From: Streptosporangiaceae bacterium
GTDB lineage: Bacteria > Actinomycetota > Actinomycetes > Streptosporangiales > Streptosporangiaceae
NCBI GenBank assembly: GCA_030041195.1
Contig: JASHOI010000055.1
Location: 1-28,760, forward strand
Direction of reading: 5' to 3'
DNA: 28,760 nucleotides
In this document: positions 8,092 through 16,936 of the stretch, in pieces
Layout: each line of letters begins with the position of its first letter
Numbering within the stretch: position 1 is the first letter of the stretch
Translations under genes and position numbers: made by a program
Notes under the pieces: generated by a model
Database searches by the model: none
What the model was told of the DNA's origin: nothing
Seen by the model: the letters and a program-made list of their open reading frames with translations, nothing else

Positions 8092-8163
8092 CGTGGCGGC
8101 TCAGCCCGTCAACACCAAGACCCGAGGGCCGCAGGGCCGGCCCGGTCGGCGATGATGGCGGGC

Positions 8164-8754
8164 ATGGGAGAGCTGATCGTGCTCCGGCACGGCGAGACCG
8201 AGTGGAGTGCCTCCGGCCGCCACACCGGCCGCACCGACATACCGCTCACCGCGCGCGGCGAGACCGCGGCCCGCGCGCTCGCCCCGGTGCTGGCCCGCCG
8301 GCAGATCATCGCGACGTTCTGCAGCCCGGCTCGGCGTGCCGTGCGCACGGCAGAGCTCGCCGGGCTGACGGACATCAAGCTCGACCCGGACCTGTGGGAA
8401 TGGGATTACGGCGGCTACGAGGGGCTGACGACCCAGGAGATCCAGCTGGTGCGCCCGGGCTGGGACCTGTGGCGCGACGGCGTCATCCCCGGCGACACCG
8501 AGCACCCCGGCGAGACCGTGGAGCAGGTGGGGGCGCGCACGGATGCCGTGCTGGCCCGGGCGCGGCCGCTGCTCGCCGAAGGAAATGTGGCGCTGGTGGC
8601 CCACGGCCACGTGCTGCGCGTGCTCACCGCCCGCTACCTGCGGCTGGACGCGGACGGCGGCCGCCTGTTCCGGCTGGACACCGGCACGTACTCGACGCTC
8701 GGCGCCGAACACGGTTCCCCGGTGATCGGGTCCTGGAACCTGCCCCCGGACTAG
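8164..8754 (+). CDS. Histidine phosphatase family protein (phosphoglycerate-mutase-like)
   Basis: 196 residues. The catalytic histidine H9 is in LIVLRHGETEW, the phosphate-binding arginines are R8 and the RR pair at 57-58 (CSPARRAVRTAE), the acid/base Glu is in the WEWDYGGYEG segment, and the second histidine H147 is in VALVAHGHVLRVL. The set is complete, so the enzyme should be an active phosphatase of the PGM/SixA/fructose-bisphosphatase-like group; the substrate cannot be told. The ATG at 8164 matches the family's start a few residues before RHG; ATGs at 8152 and 8155 are alternatives, and the open frame extends back to 8050 without a better ribosome site. It is divergent from the ArsR-type operon and convergent with cutA. 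Confidence 0.9.
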   Translation: MGELIVLRHGETEWSASGRHTGRTDIPLTARGETAARALAPVLARRQIIATFCSPARRAVRTAELAGLTDIKLDPDLWEWDYGGYEGLTTQEIQLVRPGWDLWRDGVIPGDTEHPGETVEQVGARTDAVLARARPLLAEGNVALVAHGHVLRVLTARYLRLDADGGRLFRLDTGTYSTLGAEHGSPVIGSWNLPPD

Positions 8755-8857
8755 GCCGCCCGCCTGGCGGACCCGCTGCTCTGCTCGCGGAACGCGGCAC
8801 GCGCTGCGGCGCTGCTCGTCGACGAACGCGTCCAGGTCCCGGGCGGTCACCCCGCGA

Positions 8858-9211
8858 TCATTCGGGCCGGGTCTCCTCCTCGATCCAGCTCAGGTAGGCC
8901 GGCGACCCGGCGACGATCGGCGTTGCCACGATCTCCGGCTCGTCATAACTGTGCCGCTCGGCGAGGAAGTCGGCGAGCGGCTGATAGCGGTCGGCCGGGA
9001 GTTTGAGCATGACCAGCCACTCCTCGGCCCGTTCGAGCCCGTCCTCCCACCAGTAGGTGCTGGCGATCGGCCCGGCGACCTGGGCGACCGCCGCGAGCCT
9101 GGCCGCCACCGCGTCGTGGGCCAGTTCCATGGCCTCGGCCCGCGAGTCGGTCGTCGTCTGCACCTGCAGATAACGCGCGTCGGCGCTGGCTGCGTTGCCC
9201 TGACCCGCCAT
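8858..9211 (-). CDS. cutA: Divalent-cation tolerance protein CutA
   Basis: 117 residues, the normal size for CutA1 plus a short N-terminal tail. The family signature is clear: a first beta strand YLQVQTTTDSRAEA, the central STYWWEDGLERAEEWLVMLKL region and the C-terminal hallmark RHSYDEPEIVATPIVAGSPA followed by YLSWI. CutA1 forms trimers and has been linked to copper and heavy-metal tolerance, though its biochemical role is unsettled. It is divergent from the lipid-kinase gene, with an 86-bp gap. Confidence 0.92.
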   Translation of the reverse strand: MAGQGNAASADARYLQVQTTTDSRAEAMELAHDAVAARLAAVAQVAGPIASTYWWEDGLERAEEWLVMLKLPADRYQPLADFLAERHSYDEPEIVATPIVAGSPAYLSWIEEETRPE

Positions 9212-9297
9212 GGCACCCGATCGTACGCCGGGCGCTGTCGCGTGGATGGCGGCTGCGTTTTATCGTGCGAGTCAGCGACCACGCAGCGGAGGTGACC

Positions 9298-10251
9298 ATG
9301 GCCGAGCGGCACGGCCTGCTCTGCCTGGTGGTCAATCCGGTGGCGGGTCACGGGCGGGCGCTGCGGGTGCTGCCGAAGGTCAGCGCGGTGCTCGACGCCG
9401 CGGGCGCCAGCTACCGGGTCAGCAAGTCGGCCAGCCTGGCCGACGCCGCGCGCATCGCCGCGCAGGCCGCCGGCCTGGGCCACGTGGTGGTCGCGGTCGG
9501 CGGCGACGGCCTCGCTGGCGCGCTGTCCGGCGTCGCGGCCGCGGGCGGCGCCAGGTACGGGATCATCCCGGCCGGCAACGGCAACGACCTCGCCAGGGTC
9601 CTCGGCATCCCGGCCGAGCCAGCGGCCGCCGCCCGGGTGCTGATCACCGGCCAGGAACGCCGGGTGGACCTGATCGGCGTGACCACCCCGGGCCAGCCGG
9701 AGACCGTGGTGTTCTGCAGCGTGTACCTCGGCATGCCCTCGGTGGCGGGCGAGATCGCCAACCGGACCAGATGGCTCCGCGGGTCCGCGGTGTACCTGGT
9801 CGCCGCCCTGCGTGCGCTGGCCGGCTGGACGCCCGCGGAGTTCCGGGTGGAGATCAGCCGCAGCGACCACCCCGGCGGGGACGGCGGCGCGCTGGTGCGG
9901 GATTTCGCCGGTGACGCGGTCGTCGTGGCCAACGCGGCGTACTTCGGCGCCCCGGCCGACATGGATGACGGGATGCTCGACATAGTGATCATGCGGCACG
10001 GGCCCAAACTGGCGTTCATCCGTGCTTTGCTGAAGATCCGGAACGGGTCGCACCTCGGACCGGCGCAGATCAGCCTGGACCGTGGCACCGAGGTGACGGT
10101 GACCGTGGACCGGGATCTTCCCGCCGCGGCCGACGGCGAGACCCTGCTCTGCGCCGCGCCGCTGCACCCGGGCACCCCGCTGCACATCCGCGCCATGCCC
10201 AGGGCGCTGCGCTTGCTCGTGCCGGGCGCGCGGCCGGGCGGCTCGGCATAG
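9298..10251 (+). CDS. Diacylglycerol kinase (DAGKc) family lipid kinase
   Basis: 317 residues. An N-terminal catalytic DAGKc domain has the nucleotide-binding segment VVNPVAGHGRA, the GGDG loop at residues 68-71 (VAVGGDGLAGAL) and PAGNGNDLAR at 91-100. The C-terminal beta domain carries the usual DDGMLDIVIM segment. The family (YegS/DgkB/BmrU-like) phosphorylates lipids such as diacylglycerol, in the cytoplasm at the membrane face. The ATG at 9298 is chosen because GGAGG (9288-9292) lies 5 nt upstream; an earlier in-frame ATG at 9265 lacks a site. The glycine-rich loop reads GGDGLAG instead of the more usual GGDGTxNE, so activity should not be assumed. It is followed by a strong hairpin shared with the convergent GH3 gene. 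Confidence 0.9.
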   Translation: MAERHGLLCLVVNPVAGHGRALRVLPKVSAVLDAAGASYRVSKSASLADAARIAAQAAGLGHVVVAVGGDGLAGALSGVAAAGGARYGIIPAGNGNDLARVLGIPAEPAAAARVLITGQERRVDLIGVTTPGQPETVVFCSVYLGMPSVAGEIANRTRWLRGSAVYLVAALRALAGWTPAEFRVEISRSDHPGGDGGALVRDFAGDAVVVANAAYFGAPADMDDGMLDIVIMRHGPKLAFIRALLKIRNGSHLGPAQISLDRGTEVTVTVDRDLPAAADGETLLCAAPLHPGTPLHIRAMPRALRLLVPGARPGGSA

Positions 10252-10293
10252 CGGTTCGGTTTTGTCCGGCGCGCGCCGGACGAAAGCGAACCG
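10252..10293. terminator. Bidirectional hairpin terminator between convergent genes
   Basis: Arms 10252-10272 and 10273-10293 are complementary at 19 of 21 positions, with a perfect 18-bp GC-rich palindrome (GTCCGGCGCGCGCCGGAC) in the middle. The hairpin starts directly after the lipid-kinase stop codon and 22 bp from the GH3 stop. T-rich and A-rich segments inside the arms allow it to act in both directions. Confidence 0.75.
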
Positions 10294-10314
10294 GTATTCA
10301 TCGCCCGGTTTGGC

Positions 10315-13188
10315 TCAGCCGGCGGGCCAGCCTTCGGCCAGGCCTGCCGAGGGGGTGAACGCCGGGATTGTGATGGTGGCGGTGGCCTGGACCAGGCCGG
10401 CGCGGGCTCCGGGCTGTCCCTGGTAGCGGGCCTTGAGCGTGAGCGTGTCGGTGCCGGCCTGCGCGGTTACCGGCGCGGCCACCCGGAACCGCAACGTCAC
10501 CGTCTGGTGTGGCGCCACGGCGGCCGGGGCCGGGCCGAGCCGGGTGACCGTCCAGCCGGCCGGGACGTGCAGGGTGAACCCGGCGCCCGGCATCGCGTAG
10601 TCGCCGTCGTTCACCACGGTCGCCGTGACCGTGACCGCCGAGCCGACGCCGATCGACGACGGGGCCGCGACCGTGGCGTAGCGGGCGGCCACGCTCCGGG
10701 TCACGGTGAAGCCGCCGCGCAGTGGCAGGTTGGCCAGAGCCGACGAGTCACCCACATACACCTGGTAGCGACCGTCCGGGAGCACCCAGCCGTCGGCCGC
10801 GTCGTCCCAGTACGACAGGTCGTGACCGTTCAGGGTGAACCGCACCGTGGTCGACTGGCCGGGCCGCAGCGTCACCTTCTGGAACCCCTTCAGCTGCCGC
10901 GGTGGCTCCCCGGCCGCCGCCGGGTCACCCAGGTACAGCTGGACCACGTCGGAGCCGGCCACCTTGCCGGTGTTGGTCACCCGCGCCGTCACCGTCACCT
11001 GGCGGCCCGACTGGCCGTTGCAGCCACAGCTCGTCGCGCCCGGGTCCGAGCTGGCGTTGCGCACCTGCCGGGGCGTGACCGTCAGGCGGCTGTAGGAGAA
11101 GTGCGTGTACGACAGCCCGTACCCGAACGGGAACAGCGGGGTCTCGTTGTTCGCGTCGTAGTAGCGGTAGCCGACGTCGATGCCCTCCGAGTACAGCACC
11201 TGCCCGTTCACCCCGGGGAACTCGGCCGGGGTCGACGCGGGCACCTGGGACAGGCCGACCGGGAACGTGACCGGCAGGTGGCCGCCCGGGTCGACGCTGC
11301 CGAACAGCACGGCGGCCAGCGCGGTGCCGTTGCTCTCCCCCGGGTACCACGCGTCGACCACGGCGGCGACCTGGTTGATCCACGGCATCACCACCGGCGC
11401 GCCCGCGTCGATCACCACGACCGTGCGCGGGTTCGCCGCGGCCACGGCGGAGATCAGCTCGTTCTGCGCCGACGGCAGGTTCAGGCTGGCCCGGTCCGCC
11501 GCCTCGGACTCGGTGTCATCGGACACCACCACCACGGCGGTCCTCGCCGCCCTGGCCGCCGCCACCGCCTTGGCGATGCCCGGGGCCAGGTTCGACGGCG
11601 TGGCCCAGCTCAGGCTCGTCGACCGGCCGCCCCCGGACACCCGCAGCGTGTAGGTCTGGCCGGCCCGCAGGTTCACGCCGACCGAGTCGGTCGCCGACGG
11701 CGGCGTGCCGGCGTTGGCCAGGATCTCCTTGCCGTCCAGCGACAGGCTCGCCCGGTAGCCCGGGCTCTTCAGCGCGATCACGTACGTGCCGGTCTCCGGC
11801 GCGGTGAGCGTCCCGGCCGAGGTCAGCGCCGAGGCCGGGATCGGTGCCAGGGACGTGTCCGTGGGCAGCCCCTGAACGTAGCTGACCTCGGTGCCCCGCT
11901 TCGCCGCGGCCTGGATGCCCTGCAGCGGGGTGTCGGTCAGCGCGGGGTTCACGTACGCGCTCCCGCCGCCGCTGTCGGTGGGGGCGGCCGAGGCTCCCGG
12001 GCCGATCACCGCCACGGTGCCGGCACCCGACGCCGGCAGCGGGAGCGTTGCGCCGCCGTTCTTCAGCAGCACCGTCCCCGCCTCGGCCACGGCGGCCGAG
12101 ACCGCCTGGTGCGCCGCGGTGGTGGCGACGGCGCCCGGGGAGCCGTGCGGGTCGTTGAACTCGCCGAACCGGAACATCTCGGTCAGGATCCGGGTCACCA
12201 TGTCGTTGAGCGTGTCGATGGCGACCTGCCCGGAGCCCACCGCCGCGGCCAGCGCCGTGCCGTAGTACGCGGCGCTGGGCATCTCCTGGTCCAGGCCGGC
12301 CGCCGCGGATTGCACGGTCGAATGTGTCGCCCCGTAGTCCGAGGTCACGAAGCCGGGGAAGGCCCACCGCTGGTCGAGCGTCGTGCCCAGCAGGTACGGG
12401 CTCTGGCACGCCTTCTGGCCGTTGACCGTGCTGTAGGCGCACATGACCGACGAAACCTTGGCCTTCTGGGTCGCCGCCCAGAACGCGGGCAGGTAGATCT
12501 CGTGTATCGCCCGCTCGCTCACGATCGCGTCGTCGGCCGCGGTGTTCCTGTTGGTCTCCTGGTTGTACACGGCGAAGTGCTTGACCTGCGACATCACGCC
12601 CTGGCTCTGTACCCCGTCGATCTCCGCCACGGCCAGCGCGCTGTTCAGGTACGGGTCCTCGCTGTAGGCCTCGAACGACCGGCCCCACCGCGGATCCCGG
12701 TCGATGTTCACCGTCGGCCCGAGGTTGACCGTCGTGCCCTTGGCGCGCTCCTCGGCCCCGATCACCTTGCCGTACTCCGTTGCCAGCGACGGATCCCAGC
12801 TCGCCGCCAGCGACACCCCGGCGGGCAGCTGGGTCACCCCGGTCTGCCCGTCGCCGACCCCGTTCGGCCCGTCTTCCACGCTCATCGCGGGGATGCACAG
12901 CCGCGGCACCGGCTTGGTGGCCACCACGCCGTCGTTCATGCTGCTGGACCCGTTCCCGGCCACCATGTCGATCTTGTCGGCCAGGGACATCCTGGGCAGC
13001 AGCATGCTGACCCGCGTGCTGACCGGCAGCGACTCGTTCAGCCACGGGCAGGACGCGCCGGGGGCGTGGCGGGGGGCGGTGACCGACGGAGTGATGCTCG
13101 CCGTCAGCGGCAGCGCGACCGCGACGAACCCGGCGGCCAGGGCCATCCGCGGGAGCCGACGGGGGGCAAAACGGAACAAATTAATCAA
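10315..13188 (-). CDS. Secreted GH3 beta-glucosidase with PA14-like, Fn3-like and NEW3-like domains (copy 1)
   Basis: 957 residues. A basic start and hydrophobic stretch (about 12-35) form a signal peptide. The GH3 N-terminal barrel spans about 55-345, with the nucleophile Asp284 in GFVTSDYGATHS and conserved K203-H204. The GH3 C-terminal domain is about 365-700, interrupted by a PA14-like beta insert (about 455-535). E560/E562 in DDTESEAADR is the likely acid/base region. An Fn3-like domain (about 728-830) and a NEW3-like beta domain (about 835-940) follow. It should cleave beta-glucosides or similar glycosides outside the cell. The TTG start at 13188 is supported by GGAGG 6 nt upstream. It is a paralogue of the next gene upstream but lacks that gene's last 200 residues; a terminator hairpin separates the two. 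Confidence 0.93.
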   Translation of the reverse strand: MINLFRFAPRRLPRMALAAGFVAVALPLTASITPSVTAPRHAPGASCPWLNESLPVSTRVSMLLPRMSLADKIDMVAGNGSSSMNDGVVATKPVPRLCIPAMSVEDGPNGVGDGQTGVTQLPAGVSLAASWDPSLATEYGKVIGAEERAKGTTVNLGPTVNIDRDPRWGRSFEAYSEDPYLNSALAVAEIDGVQSQGVMSQVKHFAVYNQETNRNTAADDAIVSERAIHEIYLPAFWAATQKAKVSSVMCAYSTVNGQKACQSPYLLGTTLDQRWAFPGFVTSDYGATHSTVQSAAAGLDQEMPSAAYYGTALAAAVGSGQVAIDTLNDMVTRILTEMFRFGEFNDPHGSPGAVATTAAHQAVSAAVAEAGTVLLKNGGATLPLPASGAGTVAVIGPGASAAPTDSGGGSAYVNPALTDTPLQGIQAAAKRGTEVSYVQGLPTDTSLAPIPASALTSAGTLTAPETGTYVIALKSPGYRASLSLDGKEILANAGTPPSATDSVGVNLRAGQTYTLRVSGGGRSTSLSWATPSNLAPGIAKAVAAARAARTAVVVVSDDTESEAADRASLNLPSAQNELISAVAAANPRTVVVIDAGAPVVMPWINQVAAVVDAWYPGESNGTALAAVLFGSVDPGGHLPVTFPVGLSQVPASTPAEFPGVNGQVLYSEGIDVGYRYYDANNETPLFPFGYGLSYTHFSYSRLTVTPRQVRNASSDPGATSCGCNGQSGRQVTVTARVTNTGKVAGSDVVQLYLGDPAAAGEPPRQLKGFQKVTLRPGQSTTVRFTLNGHDLSYWDDAADGWVLPDGRYQVYVGDSSALANLPLRGGFTVTRSVAARYATVAAPSSIGVGSAVTVTATVVNDGDYAMPGAGFTLHVPAGWTVTRLGPAPAAVAPHQTVTLRFRVAAPVTAQAGTDTLTLKARYQGQPGARAGLVQATATITIPAFTPSAGLAEGWPAG

Positions 13189-13207
13189 GAATGGCCTCCG
13201 ATGCGCA

Positions 13208-13224
13208 GAGCATAGTTAATGCTC
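13208..13224. promoter_or_regulatory. Inverted repeat upstream of GH3 copy 1
   Basis: GAGCAT-N5-ATGCTC (13208-13224), a perfect 6-bp-arm dyad 20 bp before the TTG start and just beyond its ribosome site. Its position suits a repressor site overlapping the transcription start. The responsible regulator is not identifiable, and it does not match the dyad seen in front of GH3 copy 2. Confidence 0.4.
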
Positions 13225-13271
13225 TGGCACAGCGAAGGTCATCTCAATGTAAAGAAGGTCACAGCCGATGG

Positions 13272-13317
13272 TTGCTGGGCGGGCCCGGCAGCAGCCCGGG
13301 CCGGGCCCGCCCAGCAA
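13272..13317 (-). terminator. Strong hairpin terminator after GH3 copy 2
   Basis: Arms 13272-13288 and 13301-13317 are perfectly complementary over 17 bp (TTGCTGGGCGGGCCCGG and its reverse complement) with a 12-nt loop. The hairpin lies 9 nt past the stop of the upstream GH3 gene, which suggests that the two GH3 genes are transcribed separately. Confidence 0.8.
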
Positions 13318-13326
13318 GTCGGCCGG

Positions 13327-16300
13327 TCAGCTCGTCGGCGTGCCCGAGCCGGTGGCCATCGCGAAGATGTGCAGCTCGGTCTGGCCGAACGAGCCCGGCA
13401 GCGAGGGCAGCGTCACCGACGCCACGGTCTTGCCCGCTTCGAGCGGTACCGAGGCGAAGTAGACGCTCACCGGGTGCGAGCCGCTCGGGCTGCTCTGGTT
13501 CCAGCTCGACGTGGTGTCGACGATCTGGTCGCCGGTCGCGGGGGCGTTCGAGTACCAGTCGGCCATGTTGATCGTGAAGGACTGGCTGGTCCCGTCGGTG
13601 TAGTTGACGGTGATCGTCCCGGTCGACGTGCCGTTCTGGCTGGCGGCCAGGATGCCGAGATCGGTCCCGGAGCCGGTGAGATCGACGGTCTGGCCGTTGG
13701 CGACCACGTTGTCAAGAGTTCCGGCGGGCACATCCGGCCAGGTGAACGTCGTGCCGCCGACGGTCACCTGGCCGCCTGGCGTCAGCGGCGTCGGCGTGCC
13801 ATCGGCCAGCGCCTCGGCCGAGTAACTGTCGCCGCCCAGGTCATAGTTGGCGGCGGCCGGATCGGAGTTGTCGCTGATCCCGATGTTGTCGTACGACGCG
13901 GCCAGGGAGGAGTAGGGAACGGCCGTGGTCGTGGAGCCCTCGACCACGCCGCCGCTGCTGCCCGGCCCCGGCTGGTAGCTGATCCTCGCGTTGAGCGTGG
14001 CGCTGCCCGGCGTCGCGCTGGCCGGCACGCCCACCTGGAACTTCACGGTCACGGTCTGGCCGGGAGCCACAAAGCCAGGCGCCGGGCCGGCCGGGCTGAC
14101 CGTCCAGCCGCGCGGGACGCCCAGCGTGAACGTGGTCCCCGGCATCGCGTAGTCGCCGCCGTTGACCAGGGTCTCGGCGACCGTCGCCGTGGACCCGGCC
14201 GCGATCTGCGACGGCGCCGACACCGTGGCGTACCGCGCGCCCACGCTGCGGGTGACGGTGAAGCCGCCGTGCAGCGGCAGGTTCGCCAGGGCGGAGGAGT
14301 CGCCGACGTACACCTGATACTGACCGTCCGGGAGCACCCAGCCGTTGGCCGTGTCGTCCCAGTACGACAGGTCGTGACCGCTGAGGGTGAACCGCACGGT
14401 GGTCGACTGGCCGGGCTGCAGCGTCACCCTCTGGAACCCCTTCAGCTGCCGCGGCGGCTCCCCGGCCGCCGCCGGGTCACCCAGGTACAGCTGGGCGACG
14501 TCGGAGCCGGCCACCTTGCCGGTGTTGGTCACCCGCGCCGTCACCGTCACCTGGGTCCCGGACTGGCCGTTGCAGCCACAGCTGGTGGCGCCCGGGTTCG
14601 AGCTGCCGTTCTGCACCTGCTGCGGCGTCACGGTCAGGTTGCTGTAGGAGAAGCTGGTGTACGACAGCCCGTACCCGAACGCGAACAGCGGGGTCTCGTT
14701 GTTCGCGTCGTAGTAGCGGTAGCCGACGTCGATGCCCTCCGAGTAGAGCACCTGCCCGTTCACCCCGGGGAACTCGGCCGGGGTCGACGCGGGCACCTGG
14801 GACAGGTCGACCGGGAACGTCACCGGGAGATGACCGCTGGGGTCGACGTTGCCGAACAGGACGTTGGCCAGCGCGGTGCCGTTGCTCTCCCCCGGGTACC
14901 ACGCGTCCACGACCGAGGCGACCTGGTTGATCCACGGCATCACCACCGGCGCGCCCGCGTCGATCACCACGACCGTGTGCGGGTTCGCCGCGGCGACCGC
15001 GGAGATCAGCTCGTTCTGCGCGGACGGCAGGTTCAGGCTGGCCCGGTCCGCGGCCTCGGTCTCGGTGTCGTCGGACACCACGACCACGGCGGTCTTCGCC
15101 GCCTTGGCCGCCGCGACCGCCTGCGCGATGCCGGGCGCGAGCTCGGACGGCGTGGCCCAGCTCAGGTTGGCCGACTCGCCGCCGCCGGACAGCTGCAGCG
15201 TGTAGGTCTGGCCGGCCACCAGGTTCACGCCCACCGAGTAGGTGGACACCGGCGGAGTGCCCGGGTTGGCCAGGATCTCGTTGCCGTTCAGGGACAGGTC
15301 GACCGTGCTGTAACAGCCGCACGGGTTCTGGAATGCCAGCACGTAGGTGCCGGTCTCGGGGGCGGTGAGGGTGCCGGTGTACGTCCCGCCGTAGCTGGTG
15401 GGGCTGTAGGCCGGGGTCAGGTCCGTGCTCGGGATCGGCGTCAGCGACGTGTCGGTGGGCAGCCCCTGGGTGTATGACACCGAGGTACCGGTCCCGGCCG
15501 CCGCCTGGATGCCCTGCAGCGGTGAGACGCTGAACGTCGAGGTGACGTACGCGCTGCCGCCGCCGGTGTAGTCCGGCTGAGCGGAGGCCGCCGGGCCGAT
15601 CACCGCGATGTTCCCGCCGCCGGACGCGGCCAGCGGCAGGGTGTTGCCGCTGTTTTTCAGCAGCACCGTGCCCGCCTCGGCGACGTCCTGGGAGACGGCC
15701 TGGTGCGCCGGGGTGGTCACCACCGTGCTGGTCGAGCCGGTCGGCGGGTTGTTGAACTCGTTGAACCGGAACATCTCGGTCAGGATCCTGGACACCATCT
15801 GGTTCAGCGTGGCCATGCTGACCTCGCCGGCCTGCACCGCCGCTTCCAGGTCCGAGCCGTAGTAAGCGGCGCTGGGCATCTCCTGGTCCAGGCCCGCGTC
15901 CGCGGACTGCAGCGTGGAGTGGGTGGCGCCGTAGTCGGAGGTCACGAAGCCGGGAAAGCCCCACCGCTGGTCGAGGGTCTCGCCGATCAGGTACTGGTTC
16001 TGGCAGGCGGGCACGCCGTTGATCGTGCTGTAGGAGCACATCACCGAGGCCGCCTTGGCCACGTTGGTCGCGGCCCAGAACCCGGGCAGGTAGATCTCGT
16101 GCTCCGCCCGCTCGCTCACGATCGCGTTATCGGCCGGGGTGTTCCTGTTGGTCTCCTGGTTGTACACCGCGTAGTGCTTGACCATCGACATCTCGCCCTG
16201 GCTCTGCACCCCGTCGATGTACCCGACGGCCATCGCGCTGTTCAGGTACGGATCTTCGGTGTAGGCCTCGAACGACCGGCCCCAGCGCGGGTCCCGGTCG

Positions 16301-16812
16301 ATGTTGATCGTCGGGCCCAGGTTGATCATGGCGCCCTTGGCGTGCTCCTCGGAGCCGACCACCTGCCCGTACTGCGTGGCCATCGAGGGGTCGAAGGTGG
16401 CGGCGAGCGATACCGCGGCGGGCATCTGGGTGACGCCGGTGAGCCCGTCGCCGACGCCGACCGGGCCGTCCTCCTCGCCGATGGCCGGGATGCACAGGCT
16501 CGGGATCGCGGAGATGTAGAACACGTACGGCTCGCTGGTGCCCGCCCCGGTGACCTCGTTGATCTTGTCGGCGAGCGTCATCTGGGACATCAGCATGCTG
16601 ACCCGCTGGCTGATCGAAAGCGACTCGTTGAGCCACGGGCACGACGCGTCCGATGCCGACGTGCGGGCCCCGGCCGCCGACGCCGGACCGCCCAATAAGG
16701 CAAGCCCAGCGGGCAGCACCACCGCCATGAAACCTGCGATCACCGCCAGCCGCGGGGAATGGCGCAGGGCACGCGGTCTTCTCGGACTGCTTGCAGAATG
16801 GAACAGCTTCAT
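13327..16812 (-). CDS. Secreted GH3 beta-glucosidase with PA14-like, Fn3-like, NEW3-like and an extra C-terminal beta domain (copy 2)
   Basis: 1161 residues from the ATG at 16812, chosen because AGGAGG lies 6 nt upstream; an in-frame start at 16866 has no site. A signal peptide (about 20-46, ending ASAAGA) is followed by the GH3 barrel with nucleophile Asp293 in GFVTSDYGATHS and K212-H213. The GH3 C-terminal domain has a PA14-like insert (about 465-555), and E585/E587 in DDTETEAADR is the likely acid/base region. Fn3-like (about 755-855) and NEW3-like (about 862-960) domains follow. A further domain of about 200 residues (962-1161) is rich in Thr, Ser, Asp and Gly, ends SFGQTELHIFAMATG and is absent from copy 1; it may bind carbohydrate. 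Probably hydrolyses beta-glycosides outside the cell. Parts are nearly identical to copy 1 at DNA level. Confidence 0.93.
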   Translation of the reverse strand: MKLFHSASSPRRPRALRHSPRLAVIAGFMAVVLPAGLALLGGPASAAGARTSASDASCPWLNESLSISQRVSMLMSQMTLADKINEVTGAGTSEPYVFYISAIPSLCIPAIGEEDGPVGVGDGLTGVTQMPAAVSLAATFDPSMATQYGQVVGSEEHAKGAMINLGPTINIDRDPRWGRSFEAYTEDPYLNSAMAVGYIDGVQSQGEMSMVKHYAVYNQETNRNTPADNAIVSERAEHEIYLPGFWAATNVAKAASVMCSYSTINGVPACQNQYLIGETLDQRWGFPGFVTSDYGATHSTLQSADAGLDQEMPSAAYYGSDLEAAVQAGEVSMATLNQMVSRILTEMFRFNEFNNPPTGSTSTVVTTPAHQAVSQDVAEAGTVLLKNSGNTLPLAASGGGNIAVIGPAASAQPDYTGGGSAYVTSTFSVSPLQGIQAAAGTGTSVSYTQGLPTDTSLTPIPSTDLTPAYSPTSYGGTYTGTLTAPETGTYVLAFQNPCGCYSTVDLSLNGNEILANPGTPPVSTYSVGVNLVAGQTYTLQLSGGGESANLSWATPSELAPGIAQAVAAAKAAKTAVVVVSDDTETEAADRASLNLPSAQNELISAVAAANPHTVVVIDAGAPVVMPWINQVASVVDAWYPGESNGTALANVLFGNVDPSGHLPVTFPVDLSQVPASTPAEFPGVNGQVLYSEGIDVGYRYYDANNETPLFAFGYGLSYTSFSYSNLTVTPQQVQNGSSNPGATSCGCNGQSGTQVTVTARVTNTGKVAGSDVAQLYLGDPAAAGEPPRQLKGFQRVTLQPGQSTTVRFTLSGHDLSYWDDTANGWVLPDGQYQVYVGDSSALANLPLHGGFTVTRSVGARYATVSAPSQIAAGSTATVAETLVNGGDYAMPGTTFTLGVPRGWTVSPAGPAPGFVAPGQTVTVKFQVGVPASATPGSATLNARISYQPGPGSSGGVVEGSTTTAVPYSSLAASYDNIGISDNSDPAAANYDLGGDSYSAEALADGTPTPLTPGGQVTVGGTTFTWPDVPAGTLDNVVANGQTVDLTGSGTDLGILAASQNGTSTGTITVNYTDGTSQSFTINMADWYSNAPATGDQIVDTTSSWNQSSPSGSHPVSVYFASVPLEAGKTVASVTLPSLPGSFGQTELHIFAMATGSGTPTS

Positions 16813-16887
16813 CGACGGCCTCCTGCTCGCGGGGTCGGTGGGGCGCTGAGCGCGCTGAACAGTCAACTCCGGGCCAAGACCAGTGCC

Positions 16888-16907
16888 AATACTGAAATGA
16901 GAGTATT
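16888..16907. promoter_or_regulatory. AT-rich inverted repeat between GH3 copy 2 and the GNAT gene
   Basis: AATACT-N8-AGTATT (16888-16907) sits in the most AT-rich part of the divergent intergenic region, 76 bp before the GH3 start and about 30 bp before the acetyltransferase start. It could be an operator or part of either promoter. No convincing -35/-10 pair could be matched to it. Confidence 0.35.
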
Positions 16908-16936
16908 AACAGATTTTTTCGGGAATCCCCGGGAGG

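Noticed and set aside
10507..15477. Very long plus-strand open frames (902 and 752 residues) opposite the GH3 genes
   Set aside because: Low-complexity Arg/Gly/Val/His composition; the opposite strand carries complete GH3 motifs, signal peptides and ribosome sites. Their mutual similarity only reflects the GH3 duplication.
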